A DNA stretch of 64,000 bases from Enterocloster alcoholdehydrogenati (GTDB taxonomy: Bacteria; Bacillota; Clostridia; Lachnospirales; Lachnospiraceae). The DNA is taken from NCBI RefSeq assembly GCF_013282095.1, contig NZ_BLTJ01000011.1, positions 83,094-147,093 on the forward strand, given 5' to 3'. A program made the translations under genes and the position numbers. Shown one piece after another: positions 44,557 through 54,388 of this stretch (position 1 is its first letter; each line of letters starts with the position of its first letter). The notes under the pieces were generated by a model. That model had not been told where the DNA came from. It made no database searches and saw nothing but the letters and a program-made list of their open reading frames with translations.

Positions 44557-45039
44557 CTATCTGATATTCAGCCAGACCACAATGGGCCGGTCAAAGTCCG
44601 CAGTCACATAATTCTTTCGCATATGGATAGGGCGGTAACGCCCATCCAGTTCGCACTCCACGCTCTGCTCAATACGGCCTTCGCTCTGGGCCAGATGCTC
44701 CCGGAATGCGCGCAGGGTCTGCAGGCGCACCGCCGGCGGGTCGTTCTCCCTGCATCGCAGGTCCGCACAGTACACATAACTGCACGGATTTTCTTTGAGC
44801 ATAAAGCCGTAGGTCATATACAGGCGGCACTTGCGTTCCCGCTCCCGCTCGATATGCTTCACATAGTCTACGGCGCTCTTGATGCCCTGTGTCAGATAAA
44901 GATACCCCATCTGATAACGCTGCTCATCCGACAGGGGGAGCTCCGTCTTTTCCTGCCCCGGCAGTCCTTTATAGATGTGGAAGCTCTCCGGTGCATAGCG
45001 GTAACCGTGGATGTGGTACTCAAAAGATGTTTTTCTCAT
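44557..45039 (-). CDS. Hypothetical ICE protein
   Basis: 160 residues, not recognised. It has a charged helix (YVKHIERERERKCRLYMTYG), CSYVYCADLRC with three cysteines, and a basic C-terminal half. AAGGAGG lies 5 bases before the ATG at 45039, rejecting the longer frame to 45090. Confidence 0.62.
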   Translation of the reverse strand: MRKTSFEYHIHGYRYAPESFHIYKGLPGQEKTELPLSDEQRYQMGYLYLTQGIKSAVDYVKHIERERERKCRLYMTYGFMLKENPCSYVYCADLRCRENDPPAVRLQTLRAFREHLAQSEGRIEQSVECELDGRYRPIHMRKNYVTADFDRPIVVWLNIR

Positions 45040-45100
45040 AAAGCCTCCTTGCAACAGTTGGCCGGACGCCCTCAAAGGACGCCCGGCCATTGCACCTGTA

Positions 45101-47293
45101 TCATGCAGCCGCAGGGAGCTCCTGCTGCTGCACGATTTCTTTGTTTTCCATCAAGTCAGCCAAAAGCACATCTGCCAGCAAATGGCCGGCAAGGTGCCCG
45201 GTATGGATGACCACCCGATCTTTCTTCATCTGGATAAACTCCTCGTTGCGCAGGACGCGGCTCTGCGCGGCCAGCTTCAAATCTTGGCCTGTAAGCCGTG
45301 CCGCAATGACTTTTTGCCACTTCTGCAGAAATTCCGTCGCCTGCTCGATGTCCTCGTGCTGGCGGTCAAACAGCGTGCGTTTTTGACGCACAGTGCCGTC
45401 CGGCTCGATCTCCAGTGTGTAATAGGGATCTTCTGGTTCCTCCGCTCGGCGCAGAAACATGATGAAGCTCTCCCGGCGCTCGATGCGGTCATAGTACCGT
45501 TCGCCGGCGCCGTCATTTCCGACACAATGGTGAAGCATCCGTCCCTCTTTGATAATATCAAAAGTATTTTGAGGGGCAATGACCAGATAATCTTCATCTG
45601 CATAGGCATACTTTTTCTGCAATTCCTCGCAGATGGAGCGAACATGGGGGTACTTCTTGTCCATGTTCTCTGCTTGAAGCTCCAGGCTTCCAGCCTCACA
45701 CTGGATAACCAGTTCATCATGCCGCTGACGCAATTTACGCGCACGATAGATAATTTCATCGCTGGTGTCGATATGCAGACGCTCTGCCATAGCAAGGTAG
45801 TCCTGCCATGTGGTCAACGCCTGCCGACAACTTCCGTCAAAATACGGCTTCTGTTTTTGCAGATAGTTTCGGATCTGAATCGGACTCATGCGGTCCGCGA
45901 TGAACAGAATATCTTTGGCGCTGATCCGTTCTTTTTTTAACCAGCGAAACAGTTCATCCGGTATGCGTTGATTGGTCCGCTTTTCAAGCTGCAACCATGC
46001 CAGGTCTTCCGTATCGCCATTTATCTGCCGCAGACGGCGGAATTTGGGGCCGTCTAATCCCAATGCTCGAATCAGTCGCGTCTCATTTGGATAGAGTATC
46101 CGTTCCCGCACAGAATCACAATGTTCAAAGCATTCTTTTGTCAGCCTCGGCAAGTCTGCCTTCCAAATCTGCTCCATCTTCGGCATCCGCTTCCAAACAG
46201 CCAAATACTTTTCCGGATCAGTCACCGGATGGGTGCGTATCCACTGCACAAGGCCAGTGCCGAACAGCTCCTTCTGTTCCATGCAGGGAAGGCTCTTGCC
46301 ATAGACCCTGCCTGTCTGATTGCCACAGTAACTATAGTAGCAGGGATTACCGGAAATCCAGCGTGTTTCCCGCTGGCAATACACGCCCCAATAGTAAGAG
46401 CGTATTTCTCCACTGCGGTCATAAATCGAACGGCGAAACTCATGCCAGTAAGGCTTTCCAGAGGGCAGACTGTCTTTCCAGTAAGTCCTCTCTGCCCAGA
46501 ATTCACGGAGAACAAAGCCATCCTTGCACCGCTGAATCAGATAAGCATAGTCCTTTTCTGTCCGAATATACCCGGCGCGCCCCAGGGCTTTGAATACAAT
46601 GGGATGCCGGCAGCAGGCACAGCGTCCTTTCTTATTGTGATATGGATGCCCGGATATAGGGACCTCTTTCCCACAAAAGGTACAATAACCGTTTTGGGCT
46701 CCGCCGCGTTTATAGCGATAGAAGATGAAATTTTCCCGCACAGCCACCTTATCAATCCAGCGCATCCAATCCTTGGGCAGTTCAGGCACCTGAGCCAGAT
46801 CCTGATCCCACGCGCCGGTAATTCGTTTATGCCTCTGCTCCAACTGTTCGTCCCGTACATTTCTCTGAAAATCAAGGATACCGAGATCACCGCCGCGTTC
46901 CCCACAAAGATAGTCCTGTACTACGGCAGCATCTTTCTCACTGGCCCAGCAGGTGGCATAATAGTTTCTCCCCGGCCAATTCAGCCTGTCCAGTTTGGCG
47001 TCCCGCCATTTTTTCTCTAAATGGTCGTAAGTCAGAAACTGGTGCGCTTTCTTGTCAAGGAACACTTCATAAGCAGGATTGTTGCCATCCAGCCGCAGAT
47101 GTTCCGGCAGATAAAAAGCCGCTTTGAGGATGCCATCCTGAACGACACAGTTCATATATGGATAGTAGGTCCGTTCAACATAGCGATAGCCATAGGGGTT
47201 TTCATGCTGTTTCGGCTCATCTGCTATTGCTGCCTGTTTCATCTCCGGCGTTGCCGTCAATTTCGGCATTGCCAGAAGTGCAGATTTCTTCAA
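45101..47293 (-). CDS. PcfJ-like conjugative-element protein
   Basis: 730 residues. A zinc-ribbon-like CTFCGKEV ... CACCRHP lies near 210-240. The C-terminal third carries the PcfJ signature: EGRMLHHCVGN, YYDRIERRESFIMFLRR and YYTLEIEPDGTVRQKR. PcfJ was named from the pCF10 conjugative plasmid and its role is unclear. A TTG start is the only one that fits the frame with AGGATGGTG upstream. One base separates it from the previous gene. Confidence 0.78.
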   Translation of the reverse strand: MKKSALLAMPKLTATPEMKQAAIADEPKQHENPYGYRYVERTYYPYMNCVVQDGILKAAFYLPEHLRLDGNNPAYEVFLDKKAHQFLTYDHLEKKWRDAKLDRLNWPGRNYYATCWASEKDAAVVQDYLCGERGGDLGILDFQRNVRDEQLEQRHKRITGAWDQDLAQVPELPKDWMRWIDKVAVRENFIFYRYKRGGAQNGYCTFCGKEVPISGHPYHNKKGRCACCRHPIVFKALGRAGYIRTEKDYAYLIQRCKDGFVLREFWAERTYWKDSLPSGKPYWHEFRRSIYDRSGEIRSYYWGVYCQRETRWISGNPCYYSYCGNQTGRVYGKSLPCMEQKELFGTGLVQWIRTHPVTDPEKYLAVWKRMPKMEQIWKADLPRLTKECFEHCDSVRERILYPNETRLIRALGLDGPKFRRLRQINGDTEDLAWLQLEKRTNQRIPDELFRWLKKERISAKDILFIADRMSPIQIRNYLQKQKPYFDGSCRQALTTWQDYLAMAERLHIDTSDEIIYRARKLRQRHDELVIQCEAGSLELQAENMDKKYPHVRSICEELQKKYAYADEDYLVIAPQNTFDIIKEGRMLHHCVGNDGAGERYYDRIERRESFIMFLRRAEEPEDPYYTLEIEPDGTVRQKRTLFDRQHEDIEQATEFLQKWQKVIAARLTGQDLKLAAQSRVLRNEEFIQMKKDRVVIHTGHLAGHLLADVLLADLMENKEIVQQQELPAAA

Positions 47294-47294
47294 T

Positions 47295-47840
47295 TTAGTT
47301 CACCATCCTTTTTTCAAGCTCCACTCCATACCAAATTCCTGGTTGGAGCGTTTTCCCGTCGATCTCCGCCACCACGATCTGCTGGATGCCGCCGGTAGTG
47401 CCGTCCTCTTTTGCAAACGCAAGTACATCTCCGTTCCGAGTCCCTTTTGCAATAGGGTCGGCGCCGCGCACCGCTGCATAGCCATTCCACGCTTCAGCTT
47501 TGTCCGCCTTTATATTGCTGTTCCACTTCCGCTTCGGGTGGTCTGCCATAAAAGCAAGGCCATGGAGGAAGAGTTCTTTTTTTGTCAGCCGTTTCAAAAT
47601 TGTCAACTCTGTACAGGAAATTTTGGAATCGACACCATCTTCGTCAATGTCTCCGCCAGCATCGACAATATAGTATTCTGCGTGGTTTATATCTCCGTAA
47701 TAGCGCAAGCAATCCAGCGGATCCTCAGCACAGTGAAAGCCATTATGAGCGCAGTTGGCCTTTTCCGTTACATTGAGTCCCATCCTGAACTGGTAACCTC
47801 TGCAAATCAGGCCGGGAAGAAATCCTTTATATGCAATCAT
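47295..47840 (-). CDS. DUF7666-like protein
   Basis: 181 residues. The opening AYKGFLPGLICRGYQF, then GFHCAEDPLDCLRYYGD and EDGVDSKISCTEL follow the pattern of a phage and element family now called DUF7666, as far as I recall it. A second half (NSNIKADKAEAWNGYAAVRG) recalls pentapeptide-like elements but is short. Function unknown. Confidence 0.6.
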   Translation of the reverse strand: MIAYKGFLPGLICRGYQFRMGLNVTEKANCAHNGFHCAEDPLDCLRYYGDINHAEYYIVDAGGDIDEDGVDSKISCTELTILKRLTKKELFLHGLAFMADHPKRKWNSNIKADKAEAWNGYAAVRGADPIAKGTRNGDVLAFAKEDGTTGGIQQIVVAEIDGKTLQPGIWYGVELEKRMVN

Positions 47841-47851
47841 GCTGCACCCCC

Positions 47852-48802
47852 TTAACCTGCCTTTGTCATGCCGAGATCCAGCAGCGACAGCTGACCATCG
47901 TTGGCAGGCTTTTCCTTCTGCACAGGCTTCGGTTTGGCTTCTGCCTTTTTCTTTTCCTTCTGCTTCTTTTTGGTGGTTCTGGCGAAATCTTTTCCATAGT
48001 AGGGGTTCGGTACAAACTTTTCTTCTTCCTTATGATCCTCTTTGGCGTCTGGGTCGCGGAAATAATCCTCTGCCCACTGGTAGCACAAATCGTCCGGAAC
48101 ATCACAGCCATACCCTTGGCTGCCCGGACCTGGCTGAATGCCGCTTGCTTTGAGTTCATCCTGAATGTAGTCCCACGCCTTGCGGCTGATGTACTGGAAA
48201 CAGTGGATCATTGACTTGCGCGGGTGCATGGTGAGGCGTGCGAAAGTAATATCCTCCAGGCACTTGGTTTGGATAAATTCTGCCACACACTCCTTCATGT
48301 TGCGCCGGGTCAGTTTTTCTGTATCTGCGCTGACCCGCTGCATGGAGGCGTTCACCACCTCGTCGTCGCTCATCGCGGCCAGACGCTCCAGCTGCTCCTG
48401 CTCGGCCTTTTTCTTTTCAGCCTGCCGGGCTTCCCATTCTGCTTTACGCTTGGCTTCAGCCGCCTCATGCTCGGCACGGCGTTTTTCCTCGTCCGCATCG
48501 GTGGCTGCATCGGCCTTGGCGGGCGCCTCCTGCTCTTTACCGGCATCATCCCCATCCGTGTCCGCTGCCTCGGAAGCATTGTCTCCGTTCATGTCTTCCA
48601 ATTCCTCGGCCTCATCGTCTGCATCAAATGCGGGCGATGGCGGCGTTTCCACGGTAGGGGAAGCCGCTGAACGGCTGGCCGACGGCACCGGCAGCTCGTC
48701 AAAAGTTTCCTCATCCTCAAAGGCGTTTCCAGCCGATACCTGTTCTGCGGGAAGTCCGAGCTCCTCCTGCTTATTCAGCGCCATTTCTGAAAAATATCCC
48801 AT
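47852..48802 (-). CDS. PcfK-like protein, AcrIIA9-related
   Basis: 316 residues. Residues 1-110 are disordered and acidic; 105-150 form a charged coiled coil (KRAEHEAAEAKRKAEWEARQ); the conserved core is 165-270 (KECVAEFIQTKCLEDITFAR, YISRKAWDYIQDEL, YGCDVPDDLCYQWAEDYFRD); the tail is Lys-rich. The core matches PcfK, the family to which the Cas9 inhibitor AcrIIA9 belongs. Whether this one inhibits Cas9 cannot be told from sequence. GGAGAT precedes the ATG. Confidence 0.75.
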   Translation of the reverse strand: MGYFSEMALNKQEELGLPAEQVSAGNAFEDEETFDELPVPSASRSAASPTVETPPSPAFDADDEAEELEDMNGDNASEAADTDGDDAGKEQEAPAKADAATDADEEKRRAEHEAAEAKRKAEWEARQAEKKKAEQEQLERLAAMSDDEVVNASMQRVSADTEKLTRRNMKECVAEFIQTKCLEDITFARLTMHPRKSMIHCFQYISRKAWDYIQDELKASGIQPGPGSQGYGCDVPDDLCYQWAEDYFRDPDAKEDHKEEEKFVPNPYYGKDFARTTKKKQKEKKKAEAKPKPVQKEKPANDGQLSLLDLGMTKAG

Positions 48803-48879
48803 AGTGATCTCCTTTCCGTCGTTTCATAAAAAAGGCACGGAACAGGCCAATGCCCATCCCATGCCTTTGCCACATTCTT

Positions 48880-49131
48880 TTACAGCACATAAACCAATGT
48901 ACTGTAACCGTCAAAGCAGTAACACACCACATTCGGATATTGCTTTGACCATTCCTTGATTTGATCCTGTATTGCTTGAGCCGCCCTGCGCGCCGGATCG
49001 TTCCACGGCGGCGGAACCGTCACCGTAAAAAAGCCTTTTTCTTTACGGGGCCGCACATCAGCGTCCAGATGGACGCATTGCTCCAGGAGCGCCAAAAGCT
49101 GGCTCTCCTTTGTCTCACTCACGACAACCAT
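48880..49131 (-). CDS. Small hypothetical ICE protein
   Basis: 83 residues, not recognised. Mixed alpha/beta (SQLLALLEQCVHLDADVRPR, then VVCYCFDGYSTLVYVL). GAGAGG precedes the ATG at 49131, 12 bases after the primase stop. Confidence 0.6.
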   Translation of the reverse strand: MVVVSETKESQLLALLEQCVHLDADVRPRKEKGFFTVTVPPPWNDPARRAAQAIQDQIKEWSKQYPNVVCYCFDGYSTLVYVL

Positions 49132-49142
49132 CAAAACCTCTC

Positions 49143-50921
49143 TTATGTCTTTTCTGGAATTTCCTTCTTTGCGAGCATAGGGGAAAACTTTACTTGTCTA
49201 AACTGGTCTTGTCCGCTTACATAATAATACGCCCGCTTGGTACCATGATTTAGTTCCACTACATCAGAAATCGCCATCGGCCGCCCGCGGCAGCCTTCAG
49301 GCAGCCGCTCCCGGCAGTCGGCAAACAGGCGCTTCAAAAGTGCGTCATCCGATTCCTCCGCTGGGCAGTAGATTTCTCCACTTCCTGCCACATAGTACAT
49401 CGCCGCAGGCGGCTGTTCATAACCAGCCGCTTTTAACGCTGTAATATCCTTGAAAGCAAATGGGATCGCGTTCTCTTCGTCCAGTTGAAGTTGATAAAGT
49501 ACAAACCTTTGTTTTCGCCGCTGTGGCTCCAACAGGGCGGCAAGAGCGTCCCGGCCGCCGCACAGGAAGGTTTTATGTTCCTCCCCCGTCAGCCCCAGAT
49601 ACTCTGTCAGTCCGATGTCTTGCTCGGCCCGGTGCTGCCACTGTTCCACGCAGTCCTCAATGTGGGCCAGCTCGCACAGCCCGCGCAGATACTGCTCTTT
49701 GAAACTTAACTTTTCAATTTCCTTTTGCCGCTGACTGCCCTGGCGCAAAGCCAGCTGCCAGTCATCAAACCCTTTATAATTGGGATTCCAGGTCAACCGC
49801 CGGCAATTCATGCCGTGCTTTTGCGCCATTAAATAAATTTTAGATGCCCCGGCCATGGTCATTTTGTTGCTGTACTTGTCCATGTCGTGGGCTTCGATGA
49901 TCTCCTCTGTGCCACTTTGCGCCAGCAACGCGAACATAGCGTCCAACGGACTGGTGTTATTGGCGCCGGCAATCGCGGCGAAAGTGCGCCCGGTCAGGCA
50001 ATAGGAGATGTCTGCCTTCAAAAGACCTTCAATCACATAAACGACACGGGCAGATGGATTTCCTACCAGATGTACCGGGCTGCCCGATCCTGTTCCGTTC
50101 TTTTTTGAGGAAGACGAAAACCAGATATATTTTGCTCCCGGCTTTTCCGGCGGATCATCCTTGTTTTTCAGCGGTATATCCAGTTTGATTTGGAATCCCT
50201 GCAACATGCCATCAAAGCCGATGGCAGGGATCAGGATGCCGGCTGTCTTTTGACAAAAAGCCATAGTCCAATGTCCACCGCCATCCTGGTAAAAGCCCGG
50301 CACTCCCTGCACCTTGCATCCCTGCTTGATCAGCCGTTCTGTAATAGACCGGCATAGAAAAGGCGGTGGGGTACTCTTAAAGCCCAGTGCGTCAATCTGT
50401 TCATCAGACAGCCCGCGTTTAGGGGAGCGCAGATGCTCCCGATGCGCCGGCCGCAGCGTAAGTTGAGCAAGCAGCAGGGATAGCGTCTGGTGGATCTCCG
50501 CTGGACTGGCCTTATTCGACTGTGGTACTGTTTTTCGCTCGGAAGAAGAATGACCGGCAGGGGCAGCCCAGGCCCCCGAAGTTGAAGGGCATGGGCTGGC
50601 CGGCCGTTGTTGGGCTTCATTCCCGGAGCGTGCGTGTTCCTCTTGGATATTGTCACACAGAGCTTCTGCAATCTCCCAGTAGGCATCGGATGTAGTCGTA
50701 TGGTTAAGTTCAGCATACAGCGCCAGCATTCCGCCATGTGCATCGCAGTGGTTGCACCGCCAGACATTCTTGACGAAATTGACATTCATCCGTCCCCGGC
50801 GGTCACCGCAGAACGGGCAGTCCACATAGACGCTGTTCGCCTGTTGACGCCTGATGCGCAGGTTTAATAGATTGACAACTTCCATGATGCCGAAAGGAAA
50901 TTCATCCGGGTATGAGCCCAT
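49143..50921 (-). CDS. CHC2-type primase with a YodL-like tail
   Basis: 592 residues. N-terminal zinc finger CPFC ... CNHC (residues 35-60) as in DnaG; a Pro/Ser-rich linker; then a Toprim-like DUF3854 region (VVYVIEGLLKADISYCLTGR near 300, IIEAHDMDKY near 345). The last 120 residues (FVLYQLQLDEENAIPFAFKD, GRPMAISDVVEL, RAYYYVSGQDQFRQV) resemble the YodL domain of Clostridia ICE proteins, so this looks like a primase-YodL fusion. It should prime element replication. GGAGGA precedes the ATG. Confidence 0.78.
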   Translation of the reverse strand: MGSYPDEFPFGIMEVVNLLNLRIRRQQANSVYVDCPFCGDRRGRMNVNFVKNVWRCNHCDAHGGMLALYAELNHTTTSDAYWEIAEALCDNIQEEHARSGNEAQQRPASPCPSTSGAWAAPAGHSSSERKTVPQSNKASPAEIHQTLSLLLAQLTLRPAHREHLRSPKRGLSDEQIDALGFKSTPPPFLCRSITERLIKQGCKVQGVPGFYQDGGGHWTMAFCQKTAGILIPAIGFDGMLQGFQIKLDIPLKNKDDPPEKPGAKYIWFSSSSKKNGTGSGSPVHLVGNPSARVVYVIEGLLKADISYCLTGRTFAAIAGANNTSPLDAMFALLAQSGTEEIIEAHDMDKYSNKMTMAGASKIYLMAQKHGMNCRRLTWNPNYKGFDDWQLALRQGSQRQKEIEKLSFKEQYLRGLCELAHIEDCVEQWQHRAEQDIGLTEYLGLTGEEHKTFLCGGRDALAALLEPQRRKQRFVLYQLQLDEENAIPFAFKDITALKAAGYEQPPAAMYYVAGSGEIYCPAEESDDALLKRLFADCRERLPEGCRGRPMAISDVVELNHGTKRAYYYVSGQDQFRQVKFSPMLAKKEIPEKT

Positions 50922-50960
50922 TTGTCATTCCTCCCTTCATACCCGAGCCAGGGCTTCGCA

Positions 50961-52025
50961 TCAACCGGCCTTCTGAAGTGAATTGAGGACCAGCTGGGCG
51001 GCAGCCCGAACGATGTTGTCCTTGCTTTTGTTGCCCGGAGTCAAATAGAAACGCAGATTGACAGGCCGCTTCTTCGCCACTTCTGCAATAGTCAGCCCCC
51101 GGCACACACCGCTGTCCACAACGACCTCCTGTGCCTGTTCCAGCGTCATCACCTTCAGAATATCCTCTACAGGCATATCCGGGGTATATGCAGGGGCCTC
51201 TTGCACGATTTCGGCTTCCGGGACCTCCTGTGCCTCCTTGGTGGCCGTCAGATCCTCTGCAGGGCGCTGAACTGGCAGTTCCTCCGCAGGGAGATGAATT
51301 GGTAATTCCTCCGCCGCCTTACTGTTTTCCGGCTGTTCTTCCGTTGGTGCGAATCCCGCTGGCAGTGTATCCGTGTTTGCAGTAGGGCTCACCGGCAAAC
51401 TCTGCCCCTTGGCTGGAGTTTCTGCGGGCTGAATCTTCGTTCTTGCTGTTTCCGCGTTTTCAGATGCCCTCTGTGGCGTTTGTGTGCCCCCGGAAATGGA
51501 ATTACCCTCGGAAAGAACAGCGGCCTTCTGCGAGGCGCTGGAGGGCTCCTGCGGCAACACAGTGCTCACAGGCGGAGTAATGGCAGAGGGCTGCGTTTTA
51601 CTCACAGGCGCCGCTTTCTGTACGGAAGCGGCATGAGTGTCGGCGCTCACAAGCTGGATGCCAAATCCGGCGTCCGAAAGGGCCTGGCTCAACGCCTCAT
51701 TTTGAGCTGCCTTCACAAAGTCCCTGCTATCCTGCATGGTCTGCTGGGCAACGCTCACGCTGAACGGCTCCGCGTCACTGCGGTCCAGAAATACCTTGGC
51801 CTCAAAAATCGCCATCTGCTCCGTGATCCGCATGGCCGTCAGACGCATACGCCCATTGGGGTGTGCCATTCGGAACCAGAGTTTCTGATAGGGTAAGTCC
51901 AATTTCATGGAGTCCCCGGCACGCCGGAGGAACTTCAGCGGGTCGAACCCCGGTACCTTGTTCAGTTCCGCAGCGGCAGGAACGGCCTCGTACATCGTTT
52001 TTGCATTATTGTTGTTGTCACTCAT
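50961..52025 (-). CDS. Possible single-strand annealing protein with repetitive linker
   Basis: 354 residues. Residues 25-130 contain RLTAMRITEQMAIFEAKVFL and NEALSQALSDAGFGIQLVSA, the kind of segment found in Rad52-like or ERF-like annealing proteins. Residues 135-280 are a Pro/Ala/Glu linker with repeats of the type HLPAEELPVQRPAEDL. The C-terminus (VEDILKVMTLEQAQEVVVDS) is a compact helical domain. Its closeness to a YqaJ exonuclease supports a RecET-like role. The assignment is tentative. Confidence 0.5.
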   Translation of the reverse strand: MSDNNNNAKTMYEAVPAAAELNKVPGFDPLKFLRRAGDSMKLDLPYQKLWFRMAHPNGRMRLTAMRITEQMAIFEAKVFLDRSDAEPFSVSVAQQTMQDSRDFVKAAQNEALSQALSDAGFGIQLVSADTHAASVQKAAPVSKTQPSAITPPVSTVLPQEPSSASQKAAVLSEGNSISGGTQTPQRASENAETARTKIQPAETPAKGQSLPVSPTANTDTLPAGFAPTEEQPENSKAAEELPIHLPAEELPVQRPAEDLTATKEAQEVPEAEIVQEAPAYTPDMPVEDILKVMTLEQAQEVVVDSGVCRGLTIAEVAKKRPVNLRFYLTPGNKSKDNIVRAAAQLVLNSLQKAG

Positions 52026-52093
52026 CTTCTAAACTCCTTCCTGTATAATAAATAGGGGACGCTGGGCGTTTTTCTGCACCTTGCGTCACATTT

Positions 52094-54388
52094 TTAGCCT
52101 GCGTGCTTCAATTCTTTTTCCAAGTTCGCCGGAACGGGGATACCTGCCCGCCGGGCATACGCCTTATAGTACAGGTGGATGCGTTCACCCAAAAGCGTGT
52201 TGCGTTTGCCGATCTCATTGCGATGGATTGCCATGAACAATACCTGCTTTTGACCGATGAGCACCACACGCTTTTTTGCGCGGGTGATGCCAGTGTAGAG
52301 CAGATTTCGATAGAGCATGACAGTATGTGCCTTTAAGAGCGGCATAATGACCGTATCGTACTCGCTTCCCATTGCTTTATGAATCGTAGTGGCGTAGGCG
52401 AGGTCCAGATTGACCATATCCTCTATGCCGTACTCCAACTCACGGCCCACACCGAAGTCAAGTCCAACGCGAGTTCCATCTTCATCATTTTTGATATAGC
52501 GGATGAATCCCAGGTCGCCATTGGATACCTTGGCAGTGTTTTTGGTCTGCATGATCCGGTCATTGACCCTGAATACCTTGACGCCGATTTTGATTTCTTC
52601 CTCGGCGGAACGAAACGGGTTGACCACTTCGCGGATCGCTTCGTTGAGCTGTTCCGCAGAGGCCGCGCCGTCCGAGCGGAAAGGCGACAGAATCTGCACC
52701 CGGTCAATCCCACTTTCCTCGATCTCCCGGCAGTAGCGGGCAACAATTCGTTCAGCGGCTTCCGCCTGATTGTTGCTTGCCATGAAAACGAAATCCTGGC
52801 CGTAGTACAGCTTGGTGTTGCCTTCGTTAATGAATTTGGCGTTGTAGGCAATCAGGCTGTCCTTGGACTGACGGAAAATCTGATCCAGCACCGTCACGGT
52901 GATAAGGCCGCAGTCAATCAGTTCACGGAACACATTCCCGGCGCCTACACTGGGAAGCTGATCCGGGTCTCCGACAAGAATGACCCGTGCTCCACCTTTG
53001 ATGCGTGAGAAAAATTTATTTGCCAGCCACATATCCACCATGGAAAACTCGTCCACAATGATCAAATCGGCCGAAAGCGGCTCTTGGGTGTTGTTGCGTT
53101 TTATTTCATCTTCCTCGCTGGCGAGCCCCAAAATGCTGTGCAGCGTCTTGGCCTTATCAACCCCGGTACTTTCCGCCATACGCCGGCTGGCTCTGCCTGT
53201 CGGCGCCATTAAGGCGATCTCTCCTTGGGGATGCAGGCGGCGGTAAACCTCCAGAATTGTTTTCAGCACCGTTGTCTTGCCGGTACCCGGGGAGCCTGTG
53301 ATGATGGAAAGATTGTGACGATAGGCTGCATACACAGCCGCTTCCTGTTTTGAGGACAGGGCCAGTCCGATTTCTCGTTTGACCTGCTCCAAAATTTGTT
53401 CGATCTTCTCCGGGGTGGGAGGCTCCACCACACGCATCGCAATCCGGCGGGCAGTTTCATCCTCTTGTGCAAATACACGAGGAAGATAAATGCCTCCTTT
53501 GACGGATACGACCTCTCCATGCAGGATCATATCTTCGAGGACATCGCTGACCTCTTGTGCATGGAGCCGAAGCGAAGGAATAGGGATTTTAGCGTTGAGT
53601 AATTGGAGCGCCTCTTTTTGTAAAGCCTCACTGGTCAAAAACAAATGTCCGTTTTTCCCCTTGCTATCCTCCAACGCCCAGAACAAGGCGCCTTTGATTC
53701 GCATAGGGGCGCGCAGGTCGCCTCCGTTTTTCTGAACGATGGCATCCACCCTTAAAAAGCCAAAACCGGATATTTGGCAAAGCTCAAACGGACTCTTTTT
53801 CAAGATGTCCACGCTGGCCGGGCCGAAAAACTGATAAATCTTCTGCGCTGTTTTCGGTGTAATCTTGAACGGGGAGAGCAGCGTCATCAGGTCTTGCAGC
53901 ATCCGGCTCTCTGCATATGAGGTCTTGATGGCCTCCAGCTTGTTCTCCGTGATGCCTTTGATCTCCAGCAGCCGCTCCGGGCGATTTTGCAGAATGTCCA
54001 GTGTCTCCACGCCGAAGCGTGATACGATCTGTTTGGCGAGCGCCGGCCCGATGCCTTTGATAAGGCCAGAGGCCAGATAGCCTTCCACTCCACTCTTGGT
54101 TTGAGGGACAATTTCATGCCACTGCTCCACCTGAAGCTGCATCCCATACTTTCCTTTTTTCCATTCGCCATCCAGTTCCAGTTCTACCGCATCTGTGCGG
54201 GGCAGTTCGTAGCCGGTAGCCACAAACCGAATCAGATGATCCTTGTGCCGGCGGGTAGACCTGGCTTCTTGAGGTACATCCTTGTCCGCAGTTTTTACAC
54301 TGATGATGCAGAACTTATTTGCAGGATTATGGTAAATTGTCCCATCATAAGTTCCTCTATGGATCAAATCATTTTCCTCCTTTCTCAT
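52094..54388 (-). CDS. RecD2-like DNA helicase
   Basis: 764 residues. N-terminal OB-like and tandem helix-hairpin-helix regions (LIKGIGPALAKQIVSRFGVE) precede a superfamily 1B helicase: Walker A GSPGTGKTT (near 365), DEFSMVD, VGDPDQLPSVGAGN, DQIFRQ, and YTGITRAKKRVVLIG. Motif V reads ATTIHKAMGSEYD with Met where Gln is usual. It unwinds 5'-3'. ATG 54388 overlaps the exonuclease stop by ATGA, but AGGAGG inside the next codons, 8 bases before a TTG at 54367, makes that start equally likely. Confidence 0.87.
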   Translation of the reverse strand: MRKEENDLIHRGTYDGTIYHNPANKFCIISVKTADKDVPQEARSTRRHKDHLIRFVATGYELPRTDAVELELDGEWKKGKYGMQLQVEQWHEIVPQTKSGVEGYLASGLIKGIGPALAKQIVSRFGVETLDILQNRPERLLEIKGITENKLEAIKTSYAESRMLQDLMTLLSPFKITPKTAQKIYQFFGPASVDILKKSPFELCQISGFGFLRVDAIVQKNGGDLRAPMRIKGALFWALEDSKGKNGHLFLTSEALQKEALQLLNAKIPIPSLRLHAQEVSDVLEDMILHGEVVSVKGGIYLPRVFAQEDETARRIAMRVVEPPTPEKIEQILEQVKREIGLALSSKQEAAVYAAYRHNLSIITGSPGTGKTTVLKTILEVYRRLHPQGEIALMAPTGRASRRMAESTGVDKAKTLHSILGLASEEDEIKRNNTQEPLSADLIIVDEFSMVDMWLANKFFSRIKGGARVILVGDPDQLPSVGAGNVFRELIDCGLITVTVLDQIFRQSKDSLIAYNAKFINEGNTKLYYGQDFVFMASNNQAEAAERIVARYCREIEESGIDRVQILSPFRSDGAASAEQLNEAIREVVNPFRSAEEEIKIGVKVFRVNDRIMQTKNTAKVSNGDLGFIRYIKNDEDGTRVGLDFGVGRELEYGIEDMVNLDLAYATTIHKAMGSEYDTVIMPLLKAHTVMLYRNLLYTGITRAKKRVVLIGQKQVLFMAIHRNEIGKRNTLLGERIHLYYKAYARRAGIPVPANLEKELKHAG

